The translations under genes were made by a program, and so were the position numbers. This document shows positions 9,569 to 17,889 of a stretch of DNA of 41,281 nucleotides, one piece after another. The notes under the pieces were generated by a model, which ran no database searches, was not told the origin of the DNA, and was given only the letters and a program-made list of their open reading frames with translations. The DNA is from Anaerolineae bacterium (lineage in GTDB: Bacteria > Chloroflexota > Anaerolineae > Aggregatilineales > UBA2796), in contig JAHBVK010000053.1 in the NCBI GenBank assembly GCA_019637555.1, positions 1 to 41,281 of the forward strand, given 5' to 3'. Numbering within the stretch: the stretch's first letter is position 1; each line of letters opens with the position of its first letter.

Positions 9569-9612
9569 ATCTGATAGTACCTTTAATGCCAATTCGATAA
9601 TGTCTATCAGAT
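9569..9612. promoter_or_regulatory. Inverted repeat upstream of sufS
   Basis: ATCTGATAG (9569-9577) and CTATCAGAT (9604-9612) form a 9-base inverted repeat with a 26-base spacer in the 255-base gap between sufS and the VKOR gene. It could be an operator for sufS or a weak 3' structure of the upstream gene. I see nothing else convincing in this gap. Confidence 0.25.
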
Positions 9613-9669
9613 TGGTCGGGTTTTAGTATTCCTATCCACCGCGCTGCTGCGTTCGCTCGTACGTTAGCC

Positions 9670-10905
9670 TTAGTGACCGCGCCGCGACGGCTTCGAGACT
9701 GGTGTTATCAGGCTCCACAACAGCATCAGCATCAGCACGGCTGAGAGTAAACACCACATGCAGGTAGCGCCGATCACGAACGGTTCCAGAAACGTCAGAT
9801 AGGTCGAGAACGCGACGCCGAACACTGCCAGCGCCAGCAGTGCCCGATTTGCCCATTCCAGTGCACCGCGACGCAGCAGCCACATCAGCATGATCGCGCC
9901 ATAGCCCACTAGCCCCAACACGCCGATGGGGACGTTCAAGATGCGCGCATAGGCGCTCTGCTGCACTAGATTACAGTTCCCCAACAGTCCACAAACTGCC
10001 GATGACAGCGTAAGCTCGATGTAGGTGAGATAAGTCGCTACAGCAATACCTGCGATTGCCAGTACAGGCACGATCCATCTGGGCAGCGGCTTTGCCTTGA
10101 GGGCGCTGTTCACCCCGATCATCACGCTGCTGAAGACCAGCAGTTCACCGCCCGCCAGCAGCAAAATAAACCAGTCGTTACTCCATCCTGCTAGCAGCGA
10201 CAAGGTGATCGCCGCGCCGATGGCGGAGAGCAGCAGCAGCATATCAGGGCGTGCCCGCTTGGTCATTGTGCGCAACCAACGCGGGTTGCGCTCGGTGGCG
10301 TATTGCCAACCGCCCACAGCTAAACCTACCAGCGTGAAGAGCAGCAGTACGAGGATCAGTATGGCGAGTAAGTTTGCCACTGGATCGCGGCTCAACCGCT
10401 CGATCGGTGTTTGTCCGGCGCTGTTCGCTGAAGTCGCGGGATCTGCCCGTCCAATGTAGGCTACCGCACCACCATTACCATCGACGGTGGCACGGTACAA
10501 ATCTTCTACACCCGGCAAACTGGGCAGCGCGATGCCACCATTTTGTACTCCTGTCCGAATGATCGTCGGGGCGCTTTCGGGGATACTGACCGATCCGATC
10601 AGCACTTCGGAGCCGATCACCAGCATCGGCACACCCGCCGACTCCAACTTGAGCGCGAGTGCCGCTCCTTGCATCAGTTCCCTGCCAAGAGCGGTATCAG
10701 TGCTAATGAACAAGACCCGTAGCTGATCCCCAAACTCCGCTTGGATTTTGGGCCAGTGATTGGTCAACACCTCATGGCAGTGAGGGCAGTTGGGCGAGTA
10801 AAACATGACGCCATACACGATGGCATCTTGTGAGCGCACCATGGTCGGCGCGAAGATCAGTGCGAGGAGAGTAAGTACAACCGCTAAATGTCGTGAGAGA
10901 CGCAT
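9670..10905 (-). CDS. Thioredoxin-like/VKOR fusion, disulfide-bond formation
   Basis: 411 residues. VKOR proteins reoxidise a thioredoxin-like partner with quinone as acceptor, making disulfides outside the membrane. Seen: a signal peptide (1-25), a thioredoxin fold with Cys40-Pro-His-Cys43 (about 28-145), a linker, three transmembrane helices (about 175-200, 222-241, 245-264), then a VKOR domain (275-400) with the Cys305/Cys311 loop pair (CGLLGNC), the Ser of QQSAYA and the active-site Cys382-Met-Trp-Cys385. The domain order, thioredoxin first, is the reverse of the better known bacterial VKOR-thioredoxin fusion. No operon partner is seen; the gene is divergent from the orphan gene at 11063. 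Confidence 0.88.
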   Translation of the reverse strand: MRLSRHLAVVLTLLALIFAPTMVRSQDAIVYGVMFYSPNCPHCHEVLTNHWPKIQAEFGDQLRVLFISTDTALGRELMQGAALALKLESAGVPMLVIGSEVLIGSVSIPESAPTIIRTGVQNGGIALPSLPGVEDLYRATVDGNGGAVAYIGRADPATSANSAGQTPIERLSRDPVANLLAILILVLLLFTLVGLAVGGWQYATERNPRWLRTMTKRARPDMLLLLSAIGAAITLSLLAGWSNDWFILLLAGGELLVFSSVMIGVNSALKAKPLPRWIVPVLAIAGIAVATYLTYIELTLSSAVCGLLGNCNLVQQSAYARILNVPIGVLGLVGYGAIMLMWLLRRGALEWANRALLALAVFGVAFSTYLTFLEPFVIGATCMWCLLSAVLMLMLLWSLITPVSKPSRRGH

Positions 10906-10928
10906 ACGTAGCCGCCTTCATCTGCAAA

Positions 10929-11003
10929 AACTATATAGTTGCCTCTCCTGCATTGTGTAACTAAAGTAGATCGCTGTCATCTATAGTTGCTCATTCAAAT
11001 GAG
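10929..11003. promoter_or_regulatory. Palindromes in the divergent gap before the orphan gene
   Basis: AACTATATAGTT (10929-10940, perfect 12 bases) and CTCATT-CA-AATGAG (about 10990-11003), with TATAGTTGC occurring twice (near 10935 and 10983). They lie between the divergent VKOR and 11063 genes and may be operator sites. No promoter could be assigned firmly. Confidence 0.25.
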
Positions 11004-11062
11004 ATGACATTCAGCATTGTTCACGGCGCTGCATACTGCTGTGCTGAAGCAAGGATAAAGCA

Positions 11063-11704
11063 ATGGCTGTACATAACAAGAGCTTTGTTTCGACGCATTG
11101 GTACGACGCGATCTATGAAACTCCGGTTGAGCAAATCTCGATAATTTTTGAAGAGCGCATTCAAGCTGATCGCAGTAGTCTAATTTTCACTCGATTGAAT
11201 GATGGTAGAGAAATTCGTGCTAGTTCCATTCCAGATCTTGTGATCACAAATATAGACTGCATCTCACTCTCAATTAAGCACGAAATTTCTGTGTGGTGGA
11301 ATGGAAAAACCGAAAAGGGGCAGTTAGAAGAAACATTTGCTCGATCACAGGAAGATAGTTCAAACACTTCTGTCACTCTAGTGCTGAATGTTCGGGCAGG
11401 GCAATATACCACTACCGCCTGTGAATCATTTACTGAAGCGATGTTCGAATTACACAACATCACCCCACAAGAAATCTCATGGCGTCTTCAGACTTGTTTC
11501 GACTGCAAGTTTAGTTATCCTGCATTCACAGATCCAACAAGTGACCGAGACGAATTGCAGTGCCATAGGGATGCTCCATTAGCTTTTCAGGAAGTTCAAA
11601 CTAAAGGAAAGTACGCTTCCCTTGCTGCTCTCCACGCTGGCGATTATTTTGTAAATGCCTTCCACACATGCGCTGCTTGGGAACTGATCCAATCTCGCTC
11701 CTAA
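11063..11704 (+). CDS. Hypothetical protein, AT-rich orphan gene
   Basis: 213 residues with no family I can name. An AAGGATAA stretch about 5 bases before the ATG is a plausible ribosome site. There is no signal peptide or membrane helix. The C-terminal half carries a Cys pair (CFDC, about residue 154-157), another Cys in LQCHRD and one in HTCAAW, which could bind zinc. Codon use is clearly more AT-rich than in all neighbours (many AAT, ATT, GAA, TTT), suggesting recent acquisition. Its stop codon ends one base before the convergent livM stop begins, leaving no room for a terminator. Small single-domain proteins of this kind are sometimes immunity proteins, but nothing here shows it. Confidence 0.7.
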   Translation: MAVHNKSFVSTHWYDAIYETPVEQISIIFEERIQADRSSLIFTRLNDGREIRASSIPDLVITNIDCISLSIKHEISVWWNGKTEKGQLEETFARSQEDSSNTSVTLVLNVRAGQYTTTACESFTEAMFELHNITPQEISWRLQTCFDCKFSYPAFTDPTSDRDELQCHRDAPLAFQEVQTKGKYASLAALHAGDYFVNAFHTCAAWELIQSRS

Positions 11705-12832
11705 TCAAGCCTTATTACTACTTGTCACCGCGCCGATCTTGCCTTTTCCCGCCGCTGCATCGTTCGGATCGCCGCGCCCTTTACCCTGCCGACTTCTGCG
11801 CCAACGATTCCACGTCCCCACGATGCCCTGCGGGAAGATCATCACCACGACCACGAAAATGATCCCCAAGATCAGATTCCACGAGTCACTGATGTTGATC
11901 GTCATGCCGCCGATCTGGATCGGGTTACGCAGCCGTGAATCGAGCAGATGCAAACTCGCCGCGCCAACGATAGGTCCCGCGAACGTACCCGTCCCGCCGA
12001 TGATCGTCATCAGCAGCGGATCAACGGTGTAGCTGACCGCCAGCACTTCGGGACCTATCTTCTTCTTGAGGATCACCTGAAACATGCCCGCGCCGCCAGC
12101 CAGCATCGCCGAGATCACAATCGCCAGCAGCTTGTAGCGCAGTGTGTTGTAACCGATTGCCTGTGCGCGCTCCTCATTCTCGCGGATCGCCAGCAGCACC
12201 GCGCCCGTCGGGGAGAGCATCAGACGGCGGATGAACAGGAAGGTGAATACGACGAACGCCAGCACGATGTAGTAATAGGACAGTCGACTCTGCTGCGGAT
12301 CGAGAAATGTTGGCAGATTTTGCAGTGGGAAACCGTCTTCGGCGTTAGTAGCGGGCAAGCGTCCGAAGTAGATGAAAAAGGCTTCCGCCACCGCCAGCGT
12401 GAACATAGCGAAGTAGACGCCTTTTAAGCGCAGCGACACCAGACCAACGATGAAACCAATCACCGCGCAGAAGACCAAACCGAGGATCAGCCCGCCGATC
12501 CAGCCGATTTCCATTGGTAATCCGGCTCTTTCCAGCAGGATCGCCATGATGTAACCGCCCATACCGAAAAACAGCGCATGTCCGAACGAGATCACGCCTG
12601 TGAAGCCGAACAACAGGTTGTAGCTCATCGCCAGCGCACATAGGACGAACGTCTCGATCAGCACCGACTGCCAGAATACCGACTGTCCCACTTGCCGATA
12701 GCGATCCCCGCGCAGCTGTCCCAGTGCACTATCGCCTGTGATCGCCGTGACGATGAAAGGGAAGGCGATCAAGAAGATCAGCACCAGCAACCATAACCAG
12801 TTACTTTGCAAGCTCCGACGCAGATAAGTCAT
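11705..12832 (-). CDS. livM: Branched-chain amino acid-type ABC permease LivM
   Basis: 375 residues, second membrane subunit of a Liv-type importer. Seen: about ten hydrophobic helices, the LivM-typical segment SYNLLFGFTGVISFGHALFFG, and the ABC-docking loop region AQAIGYNTLRYKLLAIVISA. A charged Gly/Lys-rich tail of about 35 residues follows the last helix. It begins 4 bases after livH ends and is the last gene of the operon. Liv-type importers carry amino acids but also short amides, urea and aromatic or fatty acids; here the operon context favours a carboxylate that is then activated to a CoA thioester. Confidence 0.9.
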   Translation of the reverse strand: MTYLRRSLQSNWLWLLVLIFLIAFPFIVTAITGDSALGQLRGDRYRQVGQSVFWQSVLIETFVLCALAMSYNLLFGFTGVISFGHALFFGMGGYIMAILLERAGLPMEIGWIGGLILGLVFCAVIGFIVGLVSLRLKGVYFAMFTLAVAEAFFIYFGRLPATNAEDGFPLQNLPTFLDPQQSRLSYYYIVLAFVVFTFLFIRRLMLSPTGAVLLAIRENEERAQAIGYNTLRYKLLAIVISAMLAGGAGMFQVILKKKIGPEVLAVSYTVDPLLMTIIGGTGTFAGPIVGAASLHLLDSRLRNPIQIGGMTINISDSWNLILGIIFVVVVMIFPQGIVGTWNRWRRSRQGKGRGDPNDAAAGKGKIGAVTSSNKA

Positions 12833-12836
12833 GGCA

Positions 12837-13862
12837 CTAATTTTCCTTCCCGAACAGACCGCTTGGTTTTGCCAGCAGCACCAGCATCAGCAGCACCATC
12901 GGCGTCAGGATTTCCCACACAGGCTGGTTCAGAAATTGCTGGGAGAACTTACCGACTACGGACATCGCCAGACTTACGATCAAGCTGCCAACTGCCGTGC
13001 CTTCATAGCTGCCCATGCCACCGATCACCACGACGGCAATTGCCCACAGCAGATATTGATTGCCCATGCCGATAGTTGCTCCCAAAAACGGCGCGGCAAT
13101 TGCTCCGCCGAATGCCGCCATCGCGCAGCCAAGCATGAACACCAGCGTGAAGACCATGCGGACGTTGATGCCCAGCGCTTCCACCATCAGACTGTCTTCC
13201 ACACCAGCACGGATGATCAAGCCCAGGCGGGTGCGCCGCAGCAGCAGCGCGATCACCACGATCAGCAGAGCACCGATAGCGATCACGAACAGGCGATAAG
13301 TGCTGAACGGCTGATCGAACAGCAGGAACGATCCCTCGCGGAAACTGAACAAGTTCGTCCAACTGTAGGGCACCGTTGACCAGATCGCGCGGATCGCTTC
13401 GGTCAGCACAATCGAAACGCCGAAGGTCAGCACGATCTGGAAGATCGGACGCGAGTACAGCGGGCGTAGCAGAAATCGTTCCAAGATCGCGCCTAGAATC
13501 GCCCCAACTCCGGTAGCGATCAGCACCGAGGTGAGAAAGCGCAGATTCGGATCGGGGATGGCGGCGTTGAACTGCGGCGAGTGATGCACGCTGTACGCCA
13601 CATAAGCGCCGAGCATGAAATAAGTTCCCTGTGCGAAGTTGAGCACATCCATCAAGCCGAAGATGATGCTCAGTCCCGCCGCCACCAGAAACAGCAGCAT
13701 CCCGCGAAATAGTCCCTGAAACACCGTGATCGCAAAACTGCCCGGATCGGGGTTGGTCACGTAGCTGAAGATTAGCAGCGCCGCGAAGATCAGGATAACG
13801 GTGGTGGTCGATGGTAATTTTCGGGCGCGTAGGGAGCGCAATTGCAGTTGCAGCGTGCTCAT
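12837..13862 (-). CDS. livH: Branched-chain amino acid-type ABC permease LivH
   Basis: 341 residues, first membrane subunit of the Liv-type importer. Seen: the LivH-typical GLSIIFGLMDVLNFAQGTYFMLGAY and the docking region MVEALGINVRMVFTLVFMLGCAMAAFGG, with helices throughout. It lies between livF (370 bases upstream, gap filled with repeats) and livM (4 bases downstream). Confidence 0.92.
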   Translation of the reverse strand: MSTLQLQLRSLRARKLPSTTTVILIFAALLIFSYVTNPDPGSFAITVFQGLFRGMLLFLVAAGLSIIFGLMDVLNFAQGTYFMLGAYVAYSVHHSPQFNAAIPDPNLRFLTSVLIATGVGAILGAILERFLLRPLYSRPIFQIVLTFGVSIVLTEAIRAIWSTVPYSWTNLFSFREGSFLLFDQPFSTYRLFVIAIGALLIVVIALLLRRTRLGLIIRAGVEDSLMVEALGINVRMVFTLVFMLGCAMAAFGGAIAAPFLGATIGMGNQYLLWAIAVVVIGGMGSYEGTAVGSLIVSLAMSVVGKFSQQFLNQPVWEILTPMVLLMLVLLAKPSGLFGKEN

Positions 13863-13906
13863 TGGTCGATCATCCCTTCTGCGCTGAAAGAGTCGCTGTC
13901 GAAGTG

Positions 13907-14003
13907 ACCCTCACCCCCCAACTCCCTCTCCCGCAAGCGGCTAGAGGGGGAGTCAGCCTTAGCCCTTCTCCCGCCTGCGGGAGAGGGGTTGGGGTGAGGG
14001 GTG
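13907..14003. repeat. Family A dispersed palindrome (double unit)
   Basis: Two head-to-head units: CCCTCTCCCGC-aagcggctagagggggag, a 14-base spacer ending AGCCCTTC, then TCCCGCctGCGGGAGAGGGGTTGGGG. It is nearly identical to the element at 23530-23624. Confidence 0.85.
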
Positions 14004-14091
14004 GTGTAGCATACAAGGCAAAGTTGTTCAACTTAATAGTTAAACTCCATCAGTGGTTTCGGAGAAAAATTCAATATCGCTAATCTGATTC

Positions 14092-14140
14092 TGGAGTCCC
14101 GTAGGGACTTCGTTCGTTCAGCACGGCAATTTATTGCCGT
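14092..14140 (-). repeat. Family B two-hairpin repeat, copy 1
   Basis: Read on the minus strand: a CGGCAAT-aa-ATTGCCG hairpin, then GCTGAACGAACGA and the hairpin AGTCCC-tac-GGGACT. A second copy in the opposite orientation is at 34227-34275. Confidence 0.8.
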
Positions 14141-14232
14141 GAACTCTTCAACACCAACAATCTGGCACTCATGGTACTTTGGCACTCTGGTACTACGCTT
14201 CCAGCACTTGTAGCACTTCAGCACTTCTCCTC

Positions 14233-14937
14233 TCATGCTGCCCCCAAGTACCGCTGGATCAATGCCTGATCCTGCACTAACGCGCTCATCTCGCCGCTAT
14301 GGACGCTGCGCCCTTCCTCGATGATCACGTATCGAGTTGCCAGATTTCGCGCCACGATGAAATTCTGCTCTACCAGCAGCACCGTCGTGTGATCAGTTAG
14401 TTTGCGGATCACGTTCATCAGATGTTCGATGATCACAGGCGCTAATCCCTCGCTCGGCTCATCGATCAGCAGCAGACGATTATCGGGGACGAGTGCTCGC
14501 GCAATCGCCAGCATCTGCTGCTGACCGCCGGAAAGCTGCCCGCCCGGTAGCTGATACAAGCGTTTGAGATCGGGGAACAAGTCGAAGATCATCTCGATCC
14601 GCTTGTCCAGATCGCCCTTGCTGCGTTCCGCGATCTCTAAATTCTCGCGCACACTCAACGATTTGAAGATGGCGCGATGTTCCGGCACGTAGCCGATGCC
14701 TAACCGGGCGATGTCAAAGGGGCGCTTGCCGCCGATCTTCTGACCGTCGAACTGCACTTCACCACCGCGCGGCGCGGTCAATCCGAGAATGCTTTTGAGC
14801 GTGGTCGTCTTGCCCGCGCCGTTGCGTCCTAGCAGCACCGTGATGCTGTTGGCTGGCACGCTGACGGTGACGCCCTGCAAAATGTAGAACTGCCCGATGT
14901 ACGTGTGAATGTCGCGGACTTCCAGAATATTTGTCAT
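14233..14937 (-). CDS. livF: Branched-chain amino acid-type ABC ATPase LivF
   Basis: 234 residues. Seen: Walker A GRNGAGKTT, signature LSGGQQQML, Walker B LLLIDEPSEGLAP and the EQN switch region; the SEGLAP form after Walker B is typical of LivF. It lies 128 bases after livG, with a family A element between. Works with LivG at the cytoplasmic face of LivH/LivM. Confidence 0.94.
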   Translation of the reverse strand: MTNILEVRDIHTYIGQFYILQGVTVSVPANSITVLLGRNGAGKTTTLKSILGLTAPRGGEVQFDGQKIGGKRPFDIARLGIGYVPEHRAIFKSLSVRENLEIAERSKGDLDKRIEMIFDLFPDLKRLYQLPGGQLSGGQQQMLAIARALVPDNRLLLIDEPSEGLAPVIIEHLMNVIRKLTDHTTVLLVEQNFIVARNLATRYVIIEEGRSVHSGEMSALVQDQALIQRYLGAA

Positions 14938-14958
14938 AAGTTCCGTTTGTATCGCTTG

Positions 14959-15060
14959 CCCTCATCCTAAATCCTTCTCCCCCAAGGAGAAGGACTTGAA
15001 AACCCAATCTGCTCTTGTCTTGTTCCCCTCTCCTTGCGGGAGAGGGGCTAGGGGTGAGGG
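14959..15060. repeat. Family A-like palindromes between livG and livF
   Basis: A diverged unit (CCTTCTCCcccaaGGAGAAGG) followed by a typical unit CCCCTCTCC-tt-gcGGGAGAGGGG. It fills nearly the whole livG-livF gap. Confidence 0.75.
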
Positions 15061-15065
15061 CTTAC

Positions 15066-15839
15066 CTACTGTTTCCCACCAAAATCGCCATAGAGTTCAC
15101 CGAGATAGGCGCTCTGCACTGTCGCATCAGCGGCAACCTGTGACGGCGTTCCCTCCGCCAGCACGCGCCCCTGATGCATCACCGTGATCTGATCCGAGAT
15201 GTTCATGACCACGTTCATATTGTGCTCGACCAGCACAATCGTCTTGCCACCCCGCGCCTGCACCTGCTTAATGATGGCGATCAGTTCCGGCACTTGCTCC
15301 GTCGCCAATCCCGCCGTTGGTTCGTCCAGCAGCAGCAGTTGCGGATCAGGCGCGAGTAGGATTGCCAGTTCCAGCTTGCGCTTACCGCCGTGTGGCAGCG
15401 AGGAGGCAAGCTGAAGCGCCTCCGCCCGCAAGCCCACCAGATCCAACACCTCGTAAGCGCGTCTGAGATAGCTATCTAGCGTCGCGGCACGACGAAACAA
15501 GCGGAAGTTATCGCGTCCCATCGCCTGTGCCGCCAAGCGTACATTTTCCAGCGCCGTCAGATTGGGGAATAAATTGGTGATCTGAAACGAGCGTCCGATT
15601 CCCAAGTGCGCCCGCCGATGTACTGGCAGCGTGGTGATGTCCTGATCTTTGAAGCGCACCGTGCCGCTAGTCGGCGGATGCTTGCCCGTGATCAGGTTGA
15701 ACAGCGTGGTTTTGCCCGCGCCGTTCGGTCCGATGATCGAGTGGATCGTTCCCTCCGCCACGCGCAGACTCACATCCGCGACGGCGATCAGACCACCGAA
15801 TGCTTTTTGCAAATGCTGTGTTTCAAGAAGTGTCGCCAT
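15066..15839 (-). CDS. livG: Branched-chain amino acid-type ABC ATPase LivG
   Basis: 257 residues. Seen: Walker A GPNGAGKTT, the LivG-typical RSFQITNLFPNLTALENVRLA, Walker B LLLLDEPTAGLA and EHNMNVVMNISD. The signature region reads LPHGGKRKLE, close to the LivG form LPYGxQRRLE. It starts 218 bases after livK ends; that gap holds strong hairpins. It is the second ATPase of the importer. Confidence 0.94.
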   Translation of the reverse strand: MATLLETQHLQKAFGGLIAVADVSLRVAEGTIHSIIGPNGAGKTTLFNLITGKHPPTSGTVRFKDQDITTLPVHRRAHLGIGRSFQITNLFPNLTALENVRLAAQAMGRDNFRLFRRAATLDSYLRRAYEVLDLVGLRAEALQLASSLPHGGKRKLELAILLAPDPQLLLLDEPTAGLATEQVPELIAIIKQVQARGGKTIVLVEHNMNVVMNISDQITVMHQGRVLAEGTPSQVAADATVQSAYLGELYGDFGGKQ

Positions 15840-15934
15840 AAATTCCGATCAATAACTCATTTTCTCGATAACGACGGCACGAACAGTCGCACAAACTCGT
15901 CGCCAACCTTGCTCAAATAATCGCCTACCGTTTG

Positions 15935-15970
15935 CCATTATTTTGCCATTTTCGCCATTAAAAAAATGGC
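15935..15970 (+). repeat. Family D AT-rich element, copy 1
   Basis: Three GCCATT-like units ending in GCCATT-aaaaa-AATGGC. It matches 40045-40080 (other strand) at 30 of 36 bases. Relative to the gene before it (livK, minus strand) it lies at the 3' end, in the same sense as the second copy. Confidence 0.65.
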
Positions 15971-15980
15971 AAATATTCGA

Positions 15981-16007
15981 CCTCACGACGGCATCGCCGT
16001 CGTGAGG
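15981..16007. terminator. Strong hairpin between livK and livG
   Basis: Perfect 12-base stem CCTCACGACGGC / GCCGTCGTGAGG with a 3-base loop, 50-77 bases past the livK stop. No T-run follows directly on the minus strand, though a T-rich stretch comes 12 bases on. It likely reduces read-through or protects the livK mRNA, which would raise binding protein over permease. Confidence 0.6.
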
Positions 16008-16012
16008 TAAAA

Positions 16013-16055
16013 CTCCCCCTCTAACCGCTTGCGGGAGAGGGGTTGGGGGTGAGGG
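16013..16055. repeat. Family A dispersed palindrome behind livK
   Basis: CCCCCTCTaaccgcttGCGGGAGAGGGGTTGGGGGTGAGGG directly after the livK stop codon (minus strand); arms CCCTCT and AGAGGGG pair. Confidence 0.75.
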
Positions 16056-16057
16056 AA

Positions 16058-17317
16058 CTACTTACTGATGCTTTCCATGAACGCCTCATTCATGGCGCAG
16101 CGTTCCTCACCTGCCTCGCACGGCGGGATGATCTCCAGCGCGGGCACTTCCTTGAGCAGCTTGTAATACTTCTGATCGGGATCGGTCAGGTTATCGAGCT
16201 GCACGATGTACATCGGCACCAACGCCTGATGATCGCCCGGACGAATGTAGTAGGTACCCTTTGGTCCGTCAAAGGTCATGCCTTCCAACTGCGGGATCAA
16301 TGCGGCGGGCGTGGCATCACCACTGCTGCCTTCCAGCGCCTTGACCAGCGCCTGTGCGGTAGCAAACGCGCATTCGGTGAATAGGTCGGGCACATCACCA
16401 TCGTAAGCCTTCTTGTGCTCCTCGACCAGCCAATCGTTGATCTCGTTCTTGGGCAGCGAGTAGTGGTAGACGATCCAGCTTACGTTGCCGATGTTACTGG
16501 GATCGCTCAACTTCACGATGTCGTTGGAGTTGAAGGCGGCGATCACGGACATCTTATCCTTGACGCCCAACTCAGCGATCTGCTGGAACAGCGCCACGCT
16601 GGTGTCGCCTGCCCAGATCGGAATCACTGCCTGTGCGCCAGAGTCCATCACTTCTTGCAGATAGGTGGTGAAGTCGTTGGTTTCCAGCGGTGCAAAGATC
16701 GTCTCATGCACGAATTCTAAGCCAGCTGCCTTGAATACCGCCTCGAAGCCAGCCGCAGAAGCGCGTCCGAACTCGTAGTCCGCCGCGAGGATCACGAACT
16801 TTGTCAGACCGCTTTCCTTGGCGTAGGGCACGAAGGAGAGCGAGTCCTGATACGTATTGCGGCAAACGCGGAAGGTGTTGACGTTGAAGTTCGCGCCTGT
16901 GATCGCCGGAGAAGCGCCGGGAGCCGCGAATAGCACCACATCGCTATCTTTGGCGACCTGTTGCACCGCGACGGTCACGCCGGAGCTAGGCGCACCGACC
17001 AGCACTTCCGCGCCTTCGGTCTCGATCAGTTCCTGCGCTTGGCTGACGCCCGTGTTGGGATCGCTGGCGTTATCGCGCTCCACCACTTCGATCTTGCGCC
17101 CGCCGACTTCCATCGTGCCGTTGGTGGCGTACTGCAAGCCGAGGTTGAAGCCGTTACTCAACTCCACGCCGTAGATCGCCAGCGCGCCAGATTTATCCGT
17201 CAGCAAGCCGATCTTGAGCGTATCCTGAGCGCGGCTGACGCTGTTGGTGGGCAGCGCCCCAATGATGAATGCCACCGCCACCACAAAAGCGACAAAAACT
17301 TTGGTTTTCCGAAACAT
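16058..17317 (-). CDS. livK: Liv-type ABC substrate-binding protein
   Basis: 419 residues, periplasmic-binding type 1 fold (Peripla_BP_6). Seen: signal peptide 1-30 cleaved near SRAQ-DT, without a lipobox Cys, so it is not an ordinary lipoprotein; then IGLLTDKSGALAIYG, the ligand-loop segments DNASDPNTGVSQAQELI and GAPSSGVTVAV, and the two-domain repeat. AAGGAG lies 8 bases before the ATG. The two distal Cys (PPCEAGEERC) could form a disulfide. It is the first transporter gene after the enzyme genes. Binding proteins of this branch bind amino acids or aromatic acids; the ligand is not readable from the sequence. Confidence 0.9.
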   Translation of the reverse strand: MFRKTKVFVAFVVAVAFIIGALPTNSVSRAQDTLKIGLLTDKSGALAIYGVELSNGFNLGLQYATNGTMEVGGRKIEVVERDNASDPNTGVSQAQELIETEGAEVLVGAPSSGVTVAVQQVAKDSDVVLFAAPGASPAITGANFNVNTFRVCRNTYQDSLSFVPYAKESGLTKFVILAADYEFGRASAAGFEAVFKAAGLEFVHETIFAPLETNDFTTYLQEVMDSGAQAVIPIWAGDTSVALFQQIAELGVKDKMSVIAAFNSNDIVKLSDPSNIGNVSWIVYHYSLPKNEINDWLVEEHKKAYDGDVPDLFTECAFATAQALVKALEGSSGDATPAALIPQLEGMTFDGPKGTYYIRPGDHQALVPMYIVQLDNLTDPDQKYYKLLKEVPALEIIPPCEAGEERCAMNEAFMESISK

Positions 17318-17488
17318 CTTTTGGTCTCCTTGTTCTCTTTGCGAGAAACGTACACAACTTCATTTCCCTCACGCTCCTACCCCGTTCACTTGCCCATCGA
17401 CAGAAACTTTCCTGTTTCAGGTTCAGTTTCACTGCGGCTCTCCTTGCTGCTGATGGCAGTGGACAGGGCAGGGGGCGAGGTTCTTCGT

Positions 17489-17887
17489 TCATTCAGGGGC
17501 GAGGACGGTAGCCTCACCTTCCAGCACCGTCACGCCATCCTGATTGACACACAATGTTTTGAAAGTGGCGATCCGCCGCGTCTCGCGGTAGGCGATCAAC
17601 TCGACGGACGCCGTGATCACGTCCCCGATGTACACAGGTGCTTTGAATTGCAGGGTCTGCCCCATGTAGATCGTACCGGGACCGGGCAGATCGTTCGCCA
17701 GCACTGCCGAGATCAGTCCGGCGGTCAGTAAGCCATGTGCGATCCGTTTGCCGAAGCGCGTGGTCGCCGCGAACGCCTCGTCCAGATGGATCGAGTTGTT
17801 ATCGCCCGTTGCTTCCGCGAAATGCTCAATCCGCGCTGCCGTCATCTCTGTAGTGCGGCTGGCGGTCATGCCTAATTCCAGTTTCAC
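17489..17887 (-). CDS. MaoC-family (R)-enoyl-CoA hydratase
   Basis: 132 residues, single hot-dog domain. Such enzymes add water to trans-2-enoyl-CoA or remove it. Seen: the hydratase-2 motif FAEATGDNNSIHLDEAFA with the catalytic Asp-x-x-x-x-His pair (GDNNSIH) and the following FGKRIAHGLL. Length fits PhaJ-type hydratases. It starts 2 bases after the second ligase ends, so it is co-transcribed and probably acts on the CoA thioester made by the ligases. 171 bases separate it from livK. Confidence 0.9.
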   Translation of the reverse strand: MKLELGMTASRTTEMTAARIEHFAEATGDNNSIHLDEAFAATTRFGKRIAHGLLTAGLISAVLANDLPGPGTIYMGQTLQFKAPVYIGDVITASVELIAYRETRRIATFKTLCVNQDGVTVLEGEATVLAPE

Positions 17888-17889
17888 GC

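Larger units (their letters stand above)
13863..14232. other. 370-base repeat-filled gap in the liv operon
   Basis: No gene is supported here. It contains a double family A element (13907-14003), a family B element (14092-14140), and a degenerate short repeat with GGCACT/AGCACTT units (about 14161-14226). The small frame across it is only the translation of the family B repeat, which gives the same peptide (AERTKSLRDS) at 34.2 kb. Confidence 0.7.

Noticed and set aside
14033..14236. 67-codon frame between livH and livF, and the similar frame at 34135-34326
   Set aside because: The shared peptide (AERTKSLRDS) is only the translation of the family B repeat; neither has a ribosome site.
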